Source of the DNA: Struthio camelus
Taxonomy: Eukaryota; Chordata; Aves; Struthioniformes; Struthionidae
Direction: 5' to 3'
Assembly: GCF_040807025.1 (NCBI RefSeq)
Contig: NC_090946.1
Location: forward strand, 80,536,641 to 80,600,640
DNA: 64,000 bases
The position numbers and the translations under genes are program-made. Of this stretch, positions 1-12,600 are shown piece after piece. The stretch's first letter is position 1. Each line of letters begins with the position of its first letter. Below the pieces are notes generated by a model that saw only the letters and a program-made list of their open reading frames with translations, was not told the DNA's origin and did not search any database.

Positions 1-64
1 CGCAGCCCCGGCAGCAGAAGCAGCAGCCGGGCGGCTGCGGCGGGGGGATCCCGTCCCGGCTGGC

Positions 65-2200
65 AGTGCCGGTACCGATGCGGATGCTGCGGCTGGACGG
101 CGAGTCCCGGGGCTGCTACAGGAAGCTGGTGCGGTCCGGGGGTCCTGGGGCTGCTGTGGGAGTCCCGGTACTGGTGCGGGACTCCTGGCTGGACGGCGAG
201 TCCCGGGGCTGGTGCAGGACCCCCAGTGTCGATGCGGGACTCCTGGCTGGACGGCAAGTCCTGGGGCTGCTGCGGGAAGCTGGTGCGGTCCGGGGGTCCT
301 GGGGCTGCTGTGGGAGTCCCGGTACTGATGCGGGACTCCTGGCTGGACGGCGAGTCCCGGGGCCGGTGCAGCACCCCCAGTACCGATGCAGAACTCCTGG
401 CTGGACGGCGAGTCCTGGGGCTGCTGCGGGAAGCTGGTGCGGTCCGGGGGTCCTGGGGCTGCTGTGGGAGTCCCGGTACTGATGCGGGACTCCTGGCTGG
501 ACGGCGAGTCCCGGGGCCGGTGCAGGACCCCCAGTATCGATGCAGGACTCCTGGCTGGACGGCGAGTCCCGGGGCCGGTGCAGCACCCCCAGTATCGATG
601 CAGAACTCCTGGCTGGACGGTGAGTCCTGGGGCTGCTGCGGGAAGCTGGTGCGGTCCGGGGGTCCTGGGGCTGCTGTGGGAGCCCCGGTACTGATGCGGG
701 ACTCCTGGCTGGACGGCGAGTCCCGGGGCTGGTGCAGGACCCCCAGTGTCGATGCGGGACTCCTGGCTGGACGGCGAGTCCCGGGGCCGGTGCAGCACCC
801 CCAGTACCAATGCAGGACTCCTGGCTGGATGGCGAGTCCCGGGGCCGGTGCAGCACCCCCAGTATCGATGCAGGACTCCTGGCTGGACGGCGAGTCCCGG
901 GGCCGGTGCAGCACCCCCAGTATCGATGCAGGACTCCTGGCTGGACGGCGAGTCCTGGGGCTGGTGCAGCACCCCCAATACCGATGCAGGACTCCTGGCT
1001 AGACGGCAAGTGCCGGGGCTGCTGCAGGAGGCCGGTGCGGTCCGGGGGTCCTGGGGCTGCTGTGGGAACCCCAGTACTGATGCAGGACTCCTGGCTAGAT
1101 GGCAAGTCCCGGGGCTGCTGCGGGAAGCCGGTGTGGTCCGGGGGTCCTGGGGCTGCTGTGGGAGCCCCGGTACTGAGGCGGGACTCCTGGCTGGACGACG
1201 AGTCCCGGGGCTGGTGCAGGAGGCCGGTGCGGTCCGGGGGTCCTGGGGCTGCTGTGGGAGTCCTGGTACTGATGCGGGACTCCTGGCTGGACGGCGAGTC
1301 CCGGGGCCGGTGCAGGACCCCCAGTACCGATGCGGGACTCCTGGCTGGACGGCAAGTCCTGGGGCTGCTGCGGGAGGCCGGTGCGGTCCGGGGGTCCTGG
1401 GGCTGGTGTGGGAGCCCCGCTACCGATGCGGGACTCCTGGCTGGACGGTGAGTCCTGGGGCCGGTGCAGCACCCCCAGTATCGATGCGGGACTCCTGGCT
1501 GGACGGCGAGTCCCGAGGCCGGTGCGGGAGGCCAGTGCAGTCTGAGGGTCTTGGGGCTGGTGTGGGAGCTCCGGTACCGATGCAGGAGCTGCAGCTGGAC
1601 GGCAAGCCCTGGGGCCGGTGCAGGAGCCCCGGTCCGGTCTGGGGGTCCTGGTGCCAATGTGGGAGCCCCAGTACTGATGTGGGACTCCCGGCTGGATGGC
1701 GAGCCCTGGTGCCGGTGTGGGACCCTGGTCCAGTCTGGGGGTCCTGGTGCTGATGCGGGAATCCCGGCTGGACAGTGAGCCCCGATATCAGTGAGGGAGA
1801 CCCAGTCCGGTCTGGGGGTCCTGGGGCTGGTGTGGGAGCCCCAGTACCAATGCGGGACTCCCGGCTGGATGGCGAGCCCCAGTACTGGTGCAGGAGCCCC
1901 AGTCTGGTCTGGGGGTCCTGATGATGATGTGGGAGCCCCAGTACGAATGCGGGACCCCTGGCTGGACAGCGAGCCCCAGGGCCGGTGCAGGAGCCCAGTC
2001 CGGTCTGGGGGTCCTGGTGCCGATGCGGGAGCCCTGGTACTGATGCGGGAGCTGCGGCTGGATGGCGAGCTCTGGGGCCAGTGCAGGAGCCCGGTCTGGT
2101 CTGGGGGTCCTGGTGCCGATGTGGGAGCCCTGGGTGCAGAAGCAGCCCCGGAGCCGGTGCAGGCGTCCCGGTCGGGGGCGAGCCTTGGGGGCTGGTCTGT
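65..2200. repeat. Composite GC-rich minisatellite, 58-bp and 96-bp units
   Basis: Tandem copies of a core carrying GGACTCCTGGCTGGACGG recur across the whole stretch. Two unit lengths alternate: a short one of 58 bp (for example from 541 to 599) and a long one of 96 bp (for example from 231 to 327), the long form carrying an extra CTGCTGCGGGAAGC...GTCCGGGGGTCC segment. After about 1540 the copies become more degenerate and a third arrangement appears, with GGTCTGGGGGTCCTGGTGC joined to a GCTGGATGGCGAGC core. Because stops are almost absent from the unit, long open frames appear on both strands; they are low-complexity and have no family resemblance. The left edge may extend beyond the window. 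Confidence 0.9.
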
Positions 2201-5200
2201 GTCCCCAGGCGCATGGTGACCCCGGGGCTGGTCTGTGCGCCCAGGGGCACGGCGAGCCCTGGGGCCGGTGCTGTCTGGGCTGCCAGGTGGGGGGGCAGGC
2301 TGCGAGGGGAGCCTGCAGGAGTGAGGGTCCCCCATGGCCCCGGTGGCACTCATGGCCAGGCACCGGTCCTCAGTCCTGCCAGGGGTCTGGGGGCTGCTGG
2401 AGAGGGACAAAACACCGCTGCCCCTCGGTCAGCTCCACACCGTGTCCCCCAGCCCGGCCCCATTTCCCCCCTCCCCTATTTCCCCCCAGGAGCAGAGCCG
2501 GTTGCAGGGGCTGGGAAGAGCCGCCCGCCCGCCCGCGGCCCTGCCCGGGGTATGTGCAGCTACAAGCCTGGCTGCGCGCGGGCACAGCTGCCCTAAATAC
2601 CAGCTCTCACCCACCTTTGCCGGGAAGCCAGGAAACCTCCCTCTGCCGCCGCTCTGCTCTCAGCAGACGGCACAGGAAGCTCCTGCCTCTTGCAGGGTGT
2701 TGCATGACCCCGATCCTCTCCCCACCTTGCCGCGGGCACAGCGCTCTGCCTTGGCCTCTGAGCCGGGATGCGGGCGACCTAGGGGCCAGGCGGCACTGGG
2801 GCGCGCTGCGTTGCCCGCGGCCCTAGCGGGAGAGGCTGCCCTTTGCCAAGCGCTCTGCTCCCCGGCCCGAACCCCGTAAAGCGCCGTGGCGGTGATGGGT
2901 GCCGGCAGAGAGGCGGCCAGCTCGCTGTCACGCGCGTGCCTTTGCTGCTGGTTTTGACAAATCTCCCTTTTGTAACAGGAACCTTGCAAAGGAAGGCAAG
3001 CTCCAGCGCCGGCTGAGCTGCGGTTTGTGACAGCACCTCCATTTCCGACGCGCTGCTCCTCTTCCTCGTTGCCGTTTCACTAGTCGCTCGACTGCGGCAG
3101 CTTCTCCAGCACGAGCGAGAGGATGCGGAGGCGCCTCGCAGGCAACGGGGCGCTGGGAGCCCAGCCCCGCTCCACGGCCACGGCCGGGCACTCGCCCGAC
3201 GGCTGGGATGGAGGCCAGGGGGGTTTATACGGCTCCTGGACAAGCCCTGCGTGCGGGTGGGCATGGAGACGGGGGGGTCTCCCGCGGCTGCAGCCTGGTC
3301 TTGGCTCATCTGCTGCAACCCCATCCGTGTCTTGTCCTGCACCTCCCCGCGGGAGCAGCCTCCTGGCTTCCCGGGCCACGTGGGGCCGTGCCTGCTGCCC
3401 TTGGGCCTTCCTGGCGTCCCCAGGAAGGATGTTAAAACCCTGACCTGGTCCATCGGAATAGCTTATGGAGGCTGCGCTCTAGCAATTTGGAGGCCTTCCA
3501 CGAGCCAAAGGCGTCCTGTAGGGCGGTTGCTCCAGGACTTCCCTGCCCGCCCCTCCTTTCTAGTGTTTCGTATCGCAGGACGGGGTTTTTGGCATGTGCT
3601 GGAGCTCATTTTCCTGGCAGCTAATGGAACCTTAAATACCCATCTGGGGCTTCAGGCTTCTCAACCAGCAGTTGCCTCTGATGGGATATTTCTACAATAA
3701 TAGGAAAATTACTGGGCTTTTCGTTCCTCCCCTTCTGAGCTCAGAAGCAGGAAGGTGCCAGTTGGTACGCCTTGTACGCTTCCCAAGAAGCGTTTGTTTT
3801 CTTCCTTCTGCTTCCATGTTTATCTCTGGGTGCCTCGTCTCTAACAAGGACCATATGTCCTCCCAAGGGCCGTTGCCATTGTTTTCCCTCAGAGAAGATT
3901 TCCAGAGTTCATCCCACTCGGACAAAAAACCTCCGGGCTTGTAGAAAAGCTGCATGCCTTTCATGGAGACCCAAAAGCTAAGAGGAGTCGACCTCCACAG
4001 GACACTATCTGCGGGTGGGGAGAGCATGGAGACCATGCTCCATCCCTGGTGGGTTTTGATGGACAGGTTAGAGACCGCAGGCAGGGGCGGCGTAGAGGAC
4101 GTATGGCAGGATGGGCTACACTGGTGGATTTACACCTTTTTAAATCAGAAGCCCACCCGACATTTGTTTAGAAAACCCAGATACAGGTTTCCTTCCAAAG
4201 CCTTCCCAGCCCCACCACCGATCTTGTGCCCTGGTGCTGCAGCCAACCTCATTCACCCCTCAGAAAAAACAGGTCTCAACACCAGAGATGCAGGAACGCA
4301 GTCGACCGCCTGCGCTCGCAGGCATGTGTAAGCACCTGGGTGGATGTGTTAAAAAAACACAACCATTCAATGGCTTGTTCTGTCTCATGGCCGGCAGGCT
4401 GAGGCGCCTGGCGGGGCGCCCGCCGCTGATGCCTCTGAAACCTGCTCCGGCACGCTGCTGCCTATTTCAGGAATGGCTTAAAAACGCAACCAGGAAGGGG
4501 GGGAAAAAAAAAAAAGAGACAAATAGAGAGCCCATTTTTAAGAAATCAATATTTTTCTGCAAAATGAGTCGGTGCAAAGTTCCGCGCCCGGATCTCACGA
4601 GCTGAAAACCTGACTGCGCCCCGTGTACGCCCCGGGAAGGCGGGGGGACGGCACGCCGTTAGGCGATGCCGGGGCAGTGACGCCAGGGAGGCAGGATGGT
4701 GCCAGGGGCTGAGCCCCCGGGCCTTCTCCGCTGCTCCCCCGAATCCCCAAGGAGGGGATGCTGGTGCCACGCGATGGCTCGGCTCGCGACCGCCGAGCGC
4801 CGGCTGGCCGAGGGCGGCCGGCCCGTCCCCGGAGGCGAGGGCAAAGGGATGCTCTCGGCAGCTCCAGGTCTGCCCCCGCCGCCCTACCCGCTCCCCGTAG
4901 CCCTGAACCGCTTCGCTTTTGCAATATTTACCAGGCTAAGCTAGGCGGGATATGCGTTCGGGCCTGAAGCGGGGAGCCCGAGGGGACGGTGATGGGCTCC
5001 CCCTCGCCTCCAACCCCAGCGGCAGCCTGCGCTCCGGCCGCCGGCCCTGGCCGGGGACGTGCTGCCATCTCTGGAGAGGACCGCGACACGGCAGGCCCCG
5101 GAAGTCCCAACGCGGAGTTATTTATCCCATCAAAACCGCCTCGGCGCTAGAGCTGCCGAGCGCAAACCTCGCCGGGGGCAGCGCCGGCCGGCACCGAGAC

Positions 5201-6439
5201 CGCCGGCCCGCGAGAGCCGCCAGCCGAGCGACCGCCCAGGAGGACGGCCTGTGGGTCCGACCCGCTAACGAAGCCGGACGAGGTCGCGAGCGAGCCCCGC
5301 CAGCGCAGGGAGGAGGCCGCCACAGAGCCCCTATTCGTGCACCTCAATAAACATCCTGATTTTTTTTTTTTTTTTTTTTAAAAAGTTACATCCCGCCACT
5401 CGGCACCGAGCCCGGTCGCCCCGCGCAGCCTCAGCCGGCCTCTAAATACCCGTACGCCGCCGGGGCAGGGACCGCAGGTCAGCAGCCCGCTCGCCGCGCC
5501 AGCGTGCTCTCCCGCGCCGGCAGGGCGGCCCGCAGTCACTCCTCGCCGGTGGCACGGCCGCGGCGCAGCACCCCCGGGCAGCCACCGACCGCCCCGCTCC
5601 CCCTTTTCCTTAGAAAACCCTCCCGGGAGGCAGCGGTATATCCCCGACCACCCCCAGCAGCTCGCTCCAAGTCTGCCCCTTTTCTCCAACCAGGAGGGCC
5701 CGAAAGGTCCAACGGCCCGCGGGAAAATCCAGCCGGTCACCTCCAAAAAGCCCCAAGATACAGTCACAGGAGTTTCTTCCTTGACAAATAAAGTCTGCTT
5801 GACGCCAAGGGTAACATCGCCTGGCAAGCGGCGGGAACGCGGCCGCCCCCGGCACGGCTTAGCTGGGGGAAGAGGGAGAGAAACACTTGCAGCTGCCTCT
5901 TGCAAGGACACTAGGCAGGCGGGGACTTCGCTTAACATCATTTTCTGGCCTAAACAGCCGCTCGAGGCAGATATTAAATTAGCAACAGTTAATACGTGCG
6001 ATCGAGGGGAAACGGAGCCGTCATTAAAGTGACCTTGTGTTTGCACGGCTGCACGCCTACTCTGCGCTACACACCCCGGGCTCCGCTTCTCCCGCTGCGC
6101 AGGGGCGGCTATCAGCACAAACACAGCAGTGAAGCGATTACGGCGAGACAGGTAAAAGCCATTCGATCAGCACGAGCGCAGCGGTCGAGCCTGGCCCGCG
6201 GCAGCTTTCGCGATAAGAGCAAGCGGCGGCGGCCTGGAGCCGGGGCACGCGGCCCAGCGACCGCTCGAGTTCGGGGGTTTGCAAAACCCGGGCCAGGCTC
6301 CGCGCGCCCGGCACAGGCTTGACGCTCGGAGGATGGGACCCCCGGGGACGGCGCCGGGTATAACCCCCCGGGGGCTCGCCCGGCTCCGCAGCGGCGGTGA
6401 TTCACGGGACGAGGTGCCGCGCCGCGGCTCTGATCCGCT
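2201..6439. other. GC-rich intergenic sequence downstream of PTGDR
   Basis: No exon, RNA gene or recognisable transposon was identified here. The sequence is mixed: GC-rich and CpG-rich at 2200-3450 and 4600-5350, closer to average composition at 3450-4550. There is a pure T-run of about 19 bases at 5361-5379 and an A-run near 4505. In human the next gene beyond PTGDR is PTGER2, so that gene would be expected further to the left, outside the window. Confidence 0.5.
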
Positions 6440-6445
6440 TTTATT
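6440..6445 (-). promoter_or_regulatory. PTGDR: Candidate PTGDR polyadenylation signal
   Basis: TTTATT on the plus strand reads AATAAA on the minus strand, 384 bp past the PTGDR stop codon. It is the first canonical hexamer seen downstream, so it would define a 3'UTR of roughly 0.4 kb. The call rests on the hexamer and its position only. Confidence 0.4.
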
Positions 6446-6828
6446 CCATCGGGGCCGGACGCTTCTCCCTGCGGCGTCCCCGCAGCCGGGGAGGGACAGA
6501 CGGCGTCGGCCACCCCCGGAAATCCCAGCGCGCCTCCTCCGCTGCAGCGGGGCGGGAAAGCACCGCCGGGCCGTCCCGGAGCCGGGCTCTTCCCAAACCG
6601 TCCACAAAGTGCTGCTGCTTGGAAATATTCACAGTTAGCAGCCGGGCAACGCCAGCCTCAGGCAAAACGCAGCCCCGGGGCACGGGGGCAGAGGCGCCCC
6701 ACGTCCCGCGCTGGCGGCCCGCGCGCCGGGTCTGCGGCCGACGGGTTCGGTGCTCGCTTCGGCCGAGGGTCGCGGGGCAGCGTGGGGACCCCCCCCTGCC
6801 GCCGCTGCCGCCCGGGTCCTTGCCCGGC

Positions 6829-7095
6829 TTAGGGGAAGACGAGCTGCGGGGTGCCGGGGCCGTGCCAGGCGAGGGAGCAGAACGGGCGGTCGGCGCCGGG
6901 GTCGGCCCCTCGGAGCGGGGCTCTCCTCGAGTTCAGCCGGCGGCAAAGCCTGCGGACGAACAGGCGGAAAACGGAGGTGCGGAAAATGATGAAGACCCAG
7001 GGGTCCACGATGGAGTTCACGGAGAGGAACCGCAGCGCGCTGAGGTCGGCGTTCTCGTCGAAATCGGCCGCAAACGCCCCCGTGTAAGCCCGGAT
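6829..7095 (-). CDS. PTGDR: PTGDR coding exon 2 (TM7 and cytoplasmic tail)
   Basis: The acceptor is TTTTTTGCACAG with AG at 7097-7096; the exon opens in phase 0 with IRAYTGAF, matching human YRAYYGAF. It encodes the third extracellular loop, TM7 ([19 protein letters not shown]) and the tail, ending in QLVFP then TAA at 6831-6829. The tail after residue 330 differs from human, as usual for GPCR tails. Confidence 0.95.
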   Translation of the reverse strand: MRAYTGAFAADFDENADLSALRFLSVNSIVDPWVFIIFRTSVFRLFVRRLCRRLNSRRAPLRGADPGADRPFCSLAWHGPGTPQLVFP

Positions 7096-9641
7096 CTGTG
7101 CAAAAAACGGGGGGGGGGGGTTGGGGGGGGATTTTTTTTTTTAGAAATGAATAACGAGAAGGATCTCACCGCTGGGGTAAAGGCGAGAGCGTGGCGGTTC
7201 CCTTGCGGCCAGCAAAGGACGTTTTAACCCCTTATATCGGCACGCATCGAGCGAGCCCGTATTTTGGGTGCCAGAAACACATCCACGTTTTAAGCGTTGC
7301 TGAAACTAATGGAAAAACCGTTCCTGGGTCAGAAAGGTTTGTGGTGCAGGGGTAGGATTCCCCCCTCCGGAGCCACGTCTGGACTGGGGAGTTACAGCGG
7401 GCGGTTCGGCCGGGCTTGTTTTGTGGCGGGTGCACCGAGTCTGCCGTCCTCAGCAAGGAGGGACCCCCCGCGACGGGCAGCAAAGTGGCGCCCCGCGGAT
7501 AACCCCAGGCGGTGCCGCAGGAGAGCGGGTGCCAAACGGGGGGACAAGGGATCGGCCGCCCTGGAGGGGGGTCCCAGCCCCTGGCCCAGCGGCGGCACCC
7601 CCGGCCGGCGGGAAGGAGCGTGCGGGCTGCCGTCCCCGGTCGGGAAATAATCCCGTGCAGGGAAGGTTGGGGGGGGGTGAAGGGAGCCGGATCGCCCCAG
7701 CACCCCCGGGGCAGGGTGGTGGCGACGGGGGGGTTATTTCAAGGGGGTCAGTAAGGGAACCAAGCGCTCGGGATGGTGCTGACGGGGGCGTTATTCAAGG
7801 GGGCTAAAGCCGTGAACCAAGCCTCAGGGATGGGGTGGGGGGTATTTAAAAAGGGGCTAAAGCAGTGACCCGACCCCTCGGGACAGAGCGGTAGTGGGGG
7901 CTATTTAAAGGGGGTTAAAGCAGCGAACCAGCCTCCCCTGACCCCTCCGAGATGGGGGGGGGCTACTTAAAAGGGGCTAAAGCAGTGGATTGACCTCCCC
8001 CAGCCCCTCGGGACATGGGGCGAGGGGGTTACTCGCAGGGGGCTAAAGCAGTGACCTGATCCCCCTTCCCGGGGGGTTAAAGCAACCAGCCGACCCTCGG
8101 GGGGGGGCACCAATATTTAAACGGGACTAAAGCAATGAGCTGCCCCCCGAGGACGGGGTGGTGGTGATGGGGGGGGTTATTGCAAGGGGGTTAGAGCAGC
8201 GAGCCGAGCTCGGCCGACCCCCCGGGAGGGGGCGGGGAGGGGGCGTCGGGGGGGTTATTCAAAGAGGGCTGAAGCAGCGAACCGACCCCTCCTGGAGGAG
8301 GTGGTGGTGATGAGGGGGGGGGGTTACTCCGAGGGGGCTAACACAGCGAGCCGACCTCTCCCGACCCCATATGGGGATGGGGTTTGGGGAGGGGGAGCCT
8401 ATTTAAAGGGGGGGCTAAAGAAATACCCCGACCCCTCCAACACGGGGTGGGTGGGGGGGCTATTCAAAAGGAGCTAAAGCAACGAGCCCACCACCCCAGC
8501 CGGCGTGCGAGCCACTTAAAGGGGGCTGAAGAAACGAGCCGCGCCGCTGGGACGGGCCGGTGCTGATGGGGGGGGGGTTATTCCGAGGGGGCTAACGCAG
8601 CGAGCGTTATCCCATACGGGGATGGGGTGGGGTGGGGGGGGAGCCTATTTAAAGGGGGGGGCTAAAGAAATACACCGACCCCTCTAACATGGCATGGGGG
8701 GGGGGCGCTATTCAAAGGGGGCTGAAGCAAAGCGCCCTGCCCCACGACGGCGTGCTGGGGGCCGTGGCAAAGCGGAGGAGGGGGGGGGGTTCCCCAAAGC
8801 GACGGGAGGGGGTGTTACTCACGATGAGCGGCAGGGAGCAGACGGTGAAGAGGGAGGTCATGAGCCCCAGCAGGACGAGGTGGTCGAGCTCCTCCATGCG
8901 CGGCGCGGCGGCGGCGGGGGGCCCGCGGCGGGGCTGCCGCCGGGCCATGCCGTAGAGGTGCCGCATGCTGCTCACGTTGCAGGCGCCGATGGCCAGCACC
9001 AGCACGCCCATGAGGCTGGCGTAGAGCACGGGGAAGCCCAGCTGGCGCGTCCCGCCGCCGGCCATACGCATGAAGCACCAGGTGCCCGGGCAGTATTGCA
9101 TGGTGGCCCCGAAACCCAGCAGCGGCAGCGCGCAGAACAACGCGCACAGCCCCGCCGCCGCCGGCGCCAGCGCGGCCCCCAGCCGCCGCGTCAGGTGCCG
9201 CCGGTAGAAATACGGGTGGCCCAGCGACAGCCAGCACTCCAGCGCCATGGCCAGCAGCAGCAGCGTGGGCGCCAGCCCGAAGAAAGCCATGAGGAAGGCG
9301 AAGAGCTGGCACAGGGCGCCCGGCTCGCCCTCGGCCCTCCGCCCGCCGGGCCACAGCTCGCTCAGGCTGCGGTTGTAAGCGTAGGCGGCCAGCACGATGG
9401 GGCTGAGCAGGCACTTGCCCAGCAGGTCGGTGACGGCCAGCCCGCTCACCAGCACGTAGAAAGCGGAGGCCCGCGGCGGGCGGCCGCCGGGCAGCCGCGA
9501 GCGCCGTCGGTGCTGCCCCAGCAGCAGCAGCGCCAACACATTGCCCAGCAGCCCGGCGCCGAAAAGCACCGAGCTGGGCACCACCGACTGCCCGCTCTCG
9601 ATGGAGCGGCTGCTGCGGCACCGGTAACCCGCTCCCTCCAT
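6829..9641 (-). CDS. PTGDR: Prostaglandin D2 receptor DP1 (PTGDR), two coding exons
   Basis: Class A prostanoid GPCR, known in mammals to bind prostaglandin D2 at the plasma membrane and couple to Gs. The model joins exon 1 (9641-8823, 273 codons) and exon 2 (7095-6829, 88 codons plus TAA) in phase 0, giving 361 aa against 359 in human. Visible landmarks: start MEGAGYRC aligning with human MKSPFYRC; TM1 near residues 20-42 (GLLGNVLAL); TM2 [16 protein letters not shown]; the ECW at 135-137 replacing the usual DRY; the prostanoid ECL2 signature GTWCF at 186-190; the conserved TM7 arginine at 295; and DPW at 304-306. The split at the end of TM6 is the family's intron position. Residue similarity and the NID2 neighbour favour PTGDR over PTGER2 or PTGIR. 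The human N-terminal sequon is not seen, but NRS at 90-92 is kept. An in-frame Met at 10169 would add 176 low-complexity residues and is not used. Confidence 0.95.
7716..8760. repeat. G-rich minisatellite filling the PTGDR intron
   Basis: About 16 degenerate copies of a unit averaging 65 bp. Each has a G-run, a TTATTCAA or TATTTAAA block, then GGGGGCTAAAGCA, an AGCGA/CCGACC block and another G-run. Copy anchors lie near 7733, 7790, 7840, 7898, 7963, 8114, 8178, 8255, 8399, 8459, 8579, 8645 and 8708. It takes up about 60% of the 1.7-kb intron between 7096 and 8822. The plus strand, the template strand for PTGDR, is the G-rich one. A separate G-run/T-run junction lies at 7110-7142. Confidence 0.85.
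8823..9641 (-). CDS. PTGDR: PTGDR coding exon 1 (N-terminus to TM6)
   Basis: The start ATG is at 9641-9639, chosen because MEGAGYRC lines up with the human N-terminus. The exon ends after CSLPLI with donor GTGAGT (GT at 8822-8821), phase 0. It encodes TM1-TM6 including the QYCPGTWCF loop. It is extremely GC-rich and part of a CpG island, which is why long antisense open frames overlap it. Confidence 0.95.
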
Positions 9642-12600
9642 GCGCTGCCGCTGCCCCTGCCCCCGGCGCCGGCCGCTGGCGGCGACTGGCCCCCGCGACG
9701 GGGCGCACGGCGCGGCCGCAGCCCCGGCCCCGCCGAGGGAGGGGAGAGGCGGTGCCGGCGGCGGGGCCAGCGCAGGGCGCAGCCCCCCGGCCCGCCCCCT
9801 GCACCCTCTCCTGCCTGCCGGGCTGCCCGCAGCGCCCCGTCCCCGGAGTCGGGCTGAGCTCCGGGCTCTGCGGCTGTCCCCCACCGGCGCCGGCGGGTCC
9901 CAGCCACCAGGCTGGTGTGTGTCCGCCCCCCCCCCCCGGTGAAAGCCCCCGGAGTTTCTTCCAGGAAAAGTGGCCTCTGGAGCCGGCGAAGCGCCGCAGC
10001 ACGCAGGGAGGGCGCGCGGGGTGATGAATAAGCGTGAAACCACGGCTGTCTGCTTTGGGGCCCCGTTTTTGCTAGTAGCGTGCCTAGTTTGTAGATGAGT
10101 GTGCCTGTAGCACGGAAAAGTATCGAGATGACAGGAGGTGTGGGAAAGCCGGTTTAAGGGTCCGGACATCAGCGCTCACGCGTTTTAGAGTGCTTCTCGT
10201 ACTTCCCGTGTTGCATGAGGGACGCTGGTCGCTTCAAGCCTTCTCCAACGCAGCGGACTGTATGTGATTCGTTCTCCGCGCCAGGGAGAGCCCCAGTTCT
10301 GGGAGAAATAGAGACAAAAACGTTGCTGCCGATCAGCGCTTTAGCACCTGCTGGAGTTTAAGTGCTGCCCTCACTAGGGCTAAGTGCAAACACAGCCGGG
10401 TGTTTCCTGAGTTGGGGCCCAGAGGAGGAGAAATTCAACCCGCCATGGGAAAGCAAGCTAAATGATATCTGCCCAGTGAGCAGGAGAAAATAAACACACC
10501 GCCTTCTTTAACAGGCCCAGCCCGCTGGCCCGGGAGAGTTTTGTCAGCTCCGTTTCGACGAAGAGCAGAGGAGCCTGCGGCGGAGGACGAAGGCTGCTGC
10601 TCCCCTCGGCTTGCAAGCGCCCTGCCCCGACGGCGGTAAGCGTGCTTCTCCGTAGGAAGGACGCGCGGCGTGTATTTCCAGCTCTGGGAACCTCCTCTCG
10701 AACGGATCTCTACAGCATGGAGCAGAAGGAAGGCCGGGCGGGATCTCCCATAGAGCCGTTTTTCCCCAGCAGGAGATTCAAGAAAGCGAGTTTTAATAAA
10801 GAAACGAGGCCTTTATTGCTCAGAGGGCTGGCAGGAGCGGAAACGCGCCCGCTTTCCAGCCTGCCGTGGCTACCTTATCTAAACCAGCTCTGTTTGCGCT
10901 CGCAGCTGCAGGGCCCAGGCTGGTATTCGAGCAGGACCAGCTCTCGGGTTAGTCCACGCTATTCAGGAGCTCTGATTGACCGACTTTCAAGAGACAGGAG
11001 GACTGTGTCCGTCTCGGGCCCGGGAGCTTCCAGCTGCTGCTACGAGCTCGGCCGCAGAGATGCAGGCTCCCAGGGAAGAGGGTTCCCGCAGGCTGGGGCT
11101 TGCACCCTGGCAGCGCATCCCGGCCTGAAGCAGGGCAGAGCCCGGCTACGGTGGCGACAGCTCCCCAGACAGCTGGCAAGCCGCTCTTATGTAAGCGGGC
11201 AGATCCTTCCAGCAGACGGGGCCTGGCACGAACCCGCCGGTGCTGATGGGCCCTACTCCAGCTCCGATAAAGACGCGAGGCATCACCTTTAAAACTGGTG
11301 CCAGCACCCGTGGCAGACAGGAGCGAGGTACCTGGCGATGCCCGGGGGTGCAGATGGAAACTGCGGGAAATGCTGCAATTCTTGGATGCAAACCTTTCGC
11401 CGTCAACCCTTTGCACCTCCTCAGCCGCAAAATGTGTTATTAGGGGATGCTGTTACCCCCGGCAGAGTGCCACAGTCTCCCAGAAATACTCCAGGTTTCC
11501 TTCAAAGCACAACTCGGACCGGGTGCCACGTCTACACTAGTGGAAAAAAGGCCTAAATATATTACAGCTCCCAGGCTGGGAGATGGGGAAGAGCTGCTTG
11601 CCGCCGTGGGCCAGCTCCCGTCTCCCATGCGGCAAGGCTGGGTGCACGATCGGGTTTGATGCCAGCTGGAGCGGGATTTCTGCTCCCGATCTACAGCACC
11701 ACAACCTTGCTCTGCTCCTGCCTCTCGGACCGGGTTTCAAACCTGCGGACCCCAAAACGGCAGCCACGGGGCACCTGGCACTGCTGACCTTCACCAGGTT
11801 TCCTCGGCGGGGTTGGGAAGTCCCTCGTTAGAGACAAGGACGGCCGGCCAAACTCAGCAGGAATTCACAGTTTGGAGAGAGGAGGAGGAAGGAGGAGGAG
11901 GAACCGTGACAAAATCCAGCCCTTTATTTGGAGCGGTGCCACCTCCGGGTGCACCAGAGCTGGCCGAGAGGCTGGAAACCCCAACGGACCGGAGGACGCT
12001 GCTGTTCGTGTCCTCCAAGCAGAGCTCCCTGACACCCGAAATGAAGGAGCGGTGGGGAGAGCCTGGGACCAGGGCAGTTTTTCGGGATTATCTCCCGGTT
12101 CGGCCATGCCTCCGGGGGAGACCAGGGCTGGCTGAAGGCTCAGGCCAAGGAGGCAACGGCCCAGAGCGGCGGTCTGCCCGGGGGGCAAAGCCGCCAGCGT
12201 GGGGGAGAAAACCGGTGTGGGTAGGACAGATGCACTGCGTCTTTATTTAGCTATTCTTTCTGTGCGTTCCCAAAATTGCAGCTTTTGGGAGGGAAACGAT
12301 TTTAAAAAGTCTCGTCACCGAGGATGACGAATCGCTCCTGTTCGTCACGCTTCCGACATGACCCTCTTCTCACCGCGGCGGGTGGGGGGGGGAAGGATTT
12401 AAAAAATCCCAAACGGAAGAAAAAACAGCAACCCACAAAACCCCTGAAGACAAATGAGGAGCTGGAAAAACTGTAACCGTCCGCGAGGAATGTCAGGGTT
12501 TCGTTTCCAAAATTCTTGCTGCCCCTGAGCAATGCATCCCCGGGCATCCGGGTGGCGGCGATGGCCGGTGAGCTGATGCCGGCCGCGATGCGGTTTCCCG

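Noticed and set aside
116-2410. 764-codon open frame on the minus strand and several overlapping plus-strand frames
   Set aside because: All lie in the 58/96-bp minisatellite; the unit simply lacks stops. No start context, splice pattern or family resemblance.
5340-5385. AATAAA followed by a long T-run, possibly a processed insert or gene end
   Set aside because: The homopolymer is T rather than A on the strand with AATAAA and no parent sequence is recognisable nearby.
8694-9857. 387-codon plus-strand frame antisense to PTGDR exon 1
   Set aside because: Shadow of the GC-rich receptor exon; Gln/Ala/His-rich with no family features.
9642-10169. Upstream in-frame Met extending PTGDR by 176 residues
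   Set aside because: The extension is low-complexity, and the internal Met gives an N-terminus aligned with human PTGDR and the right total length.
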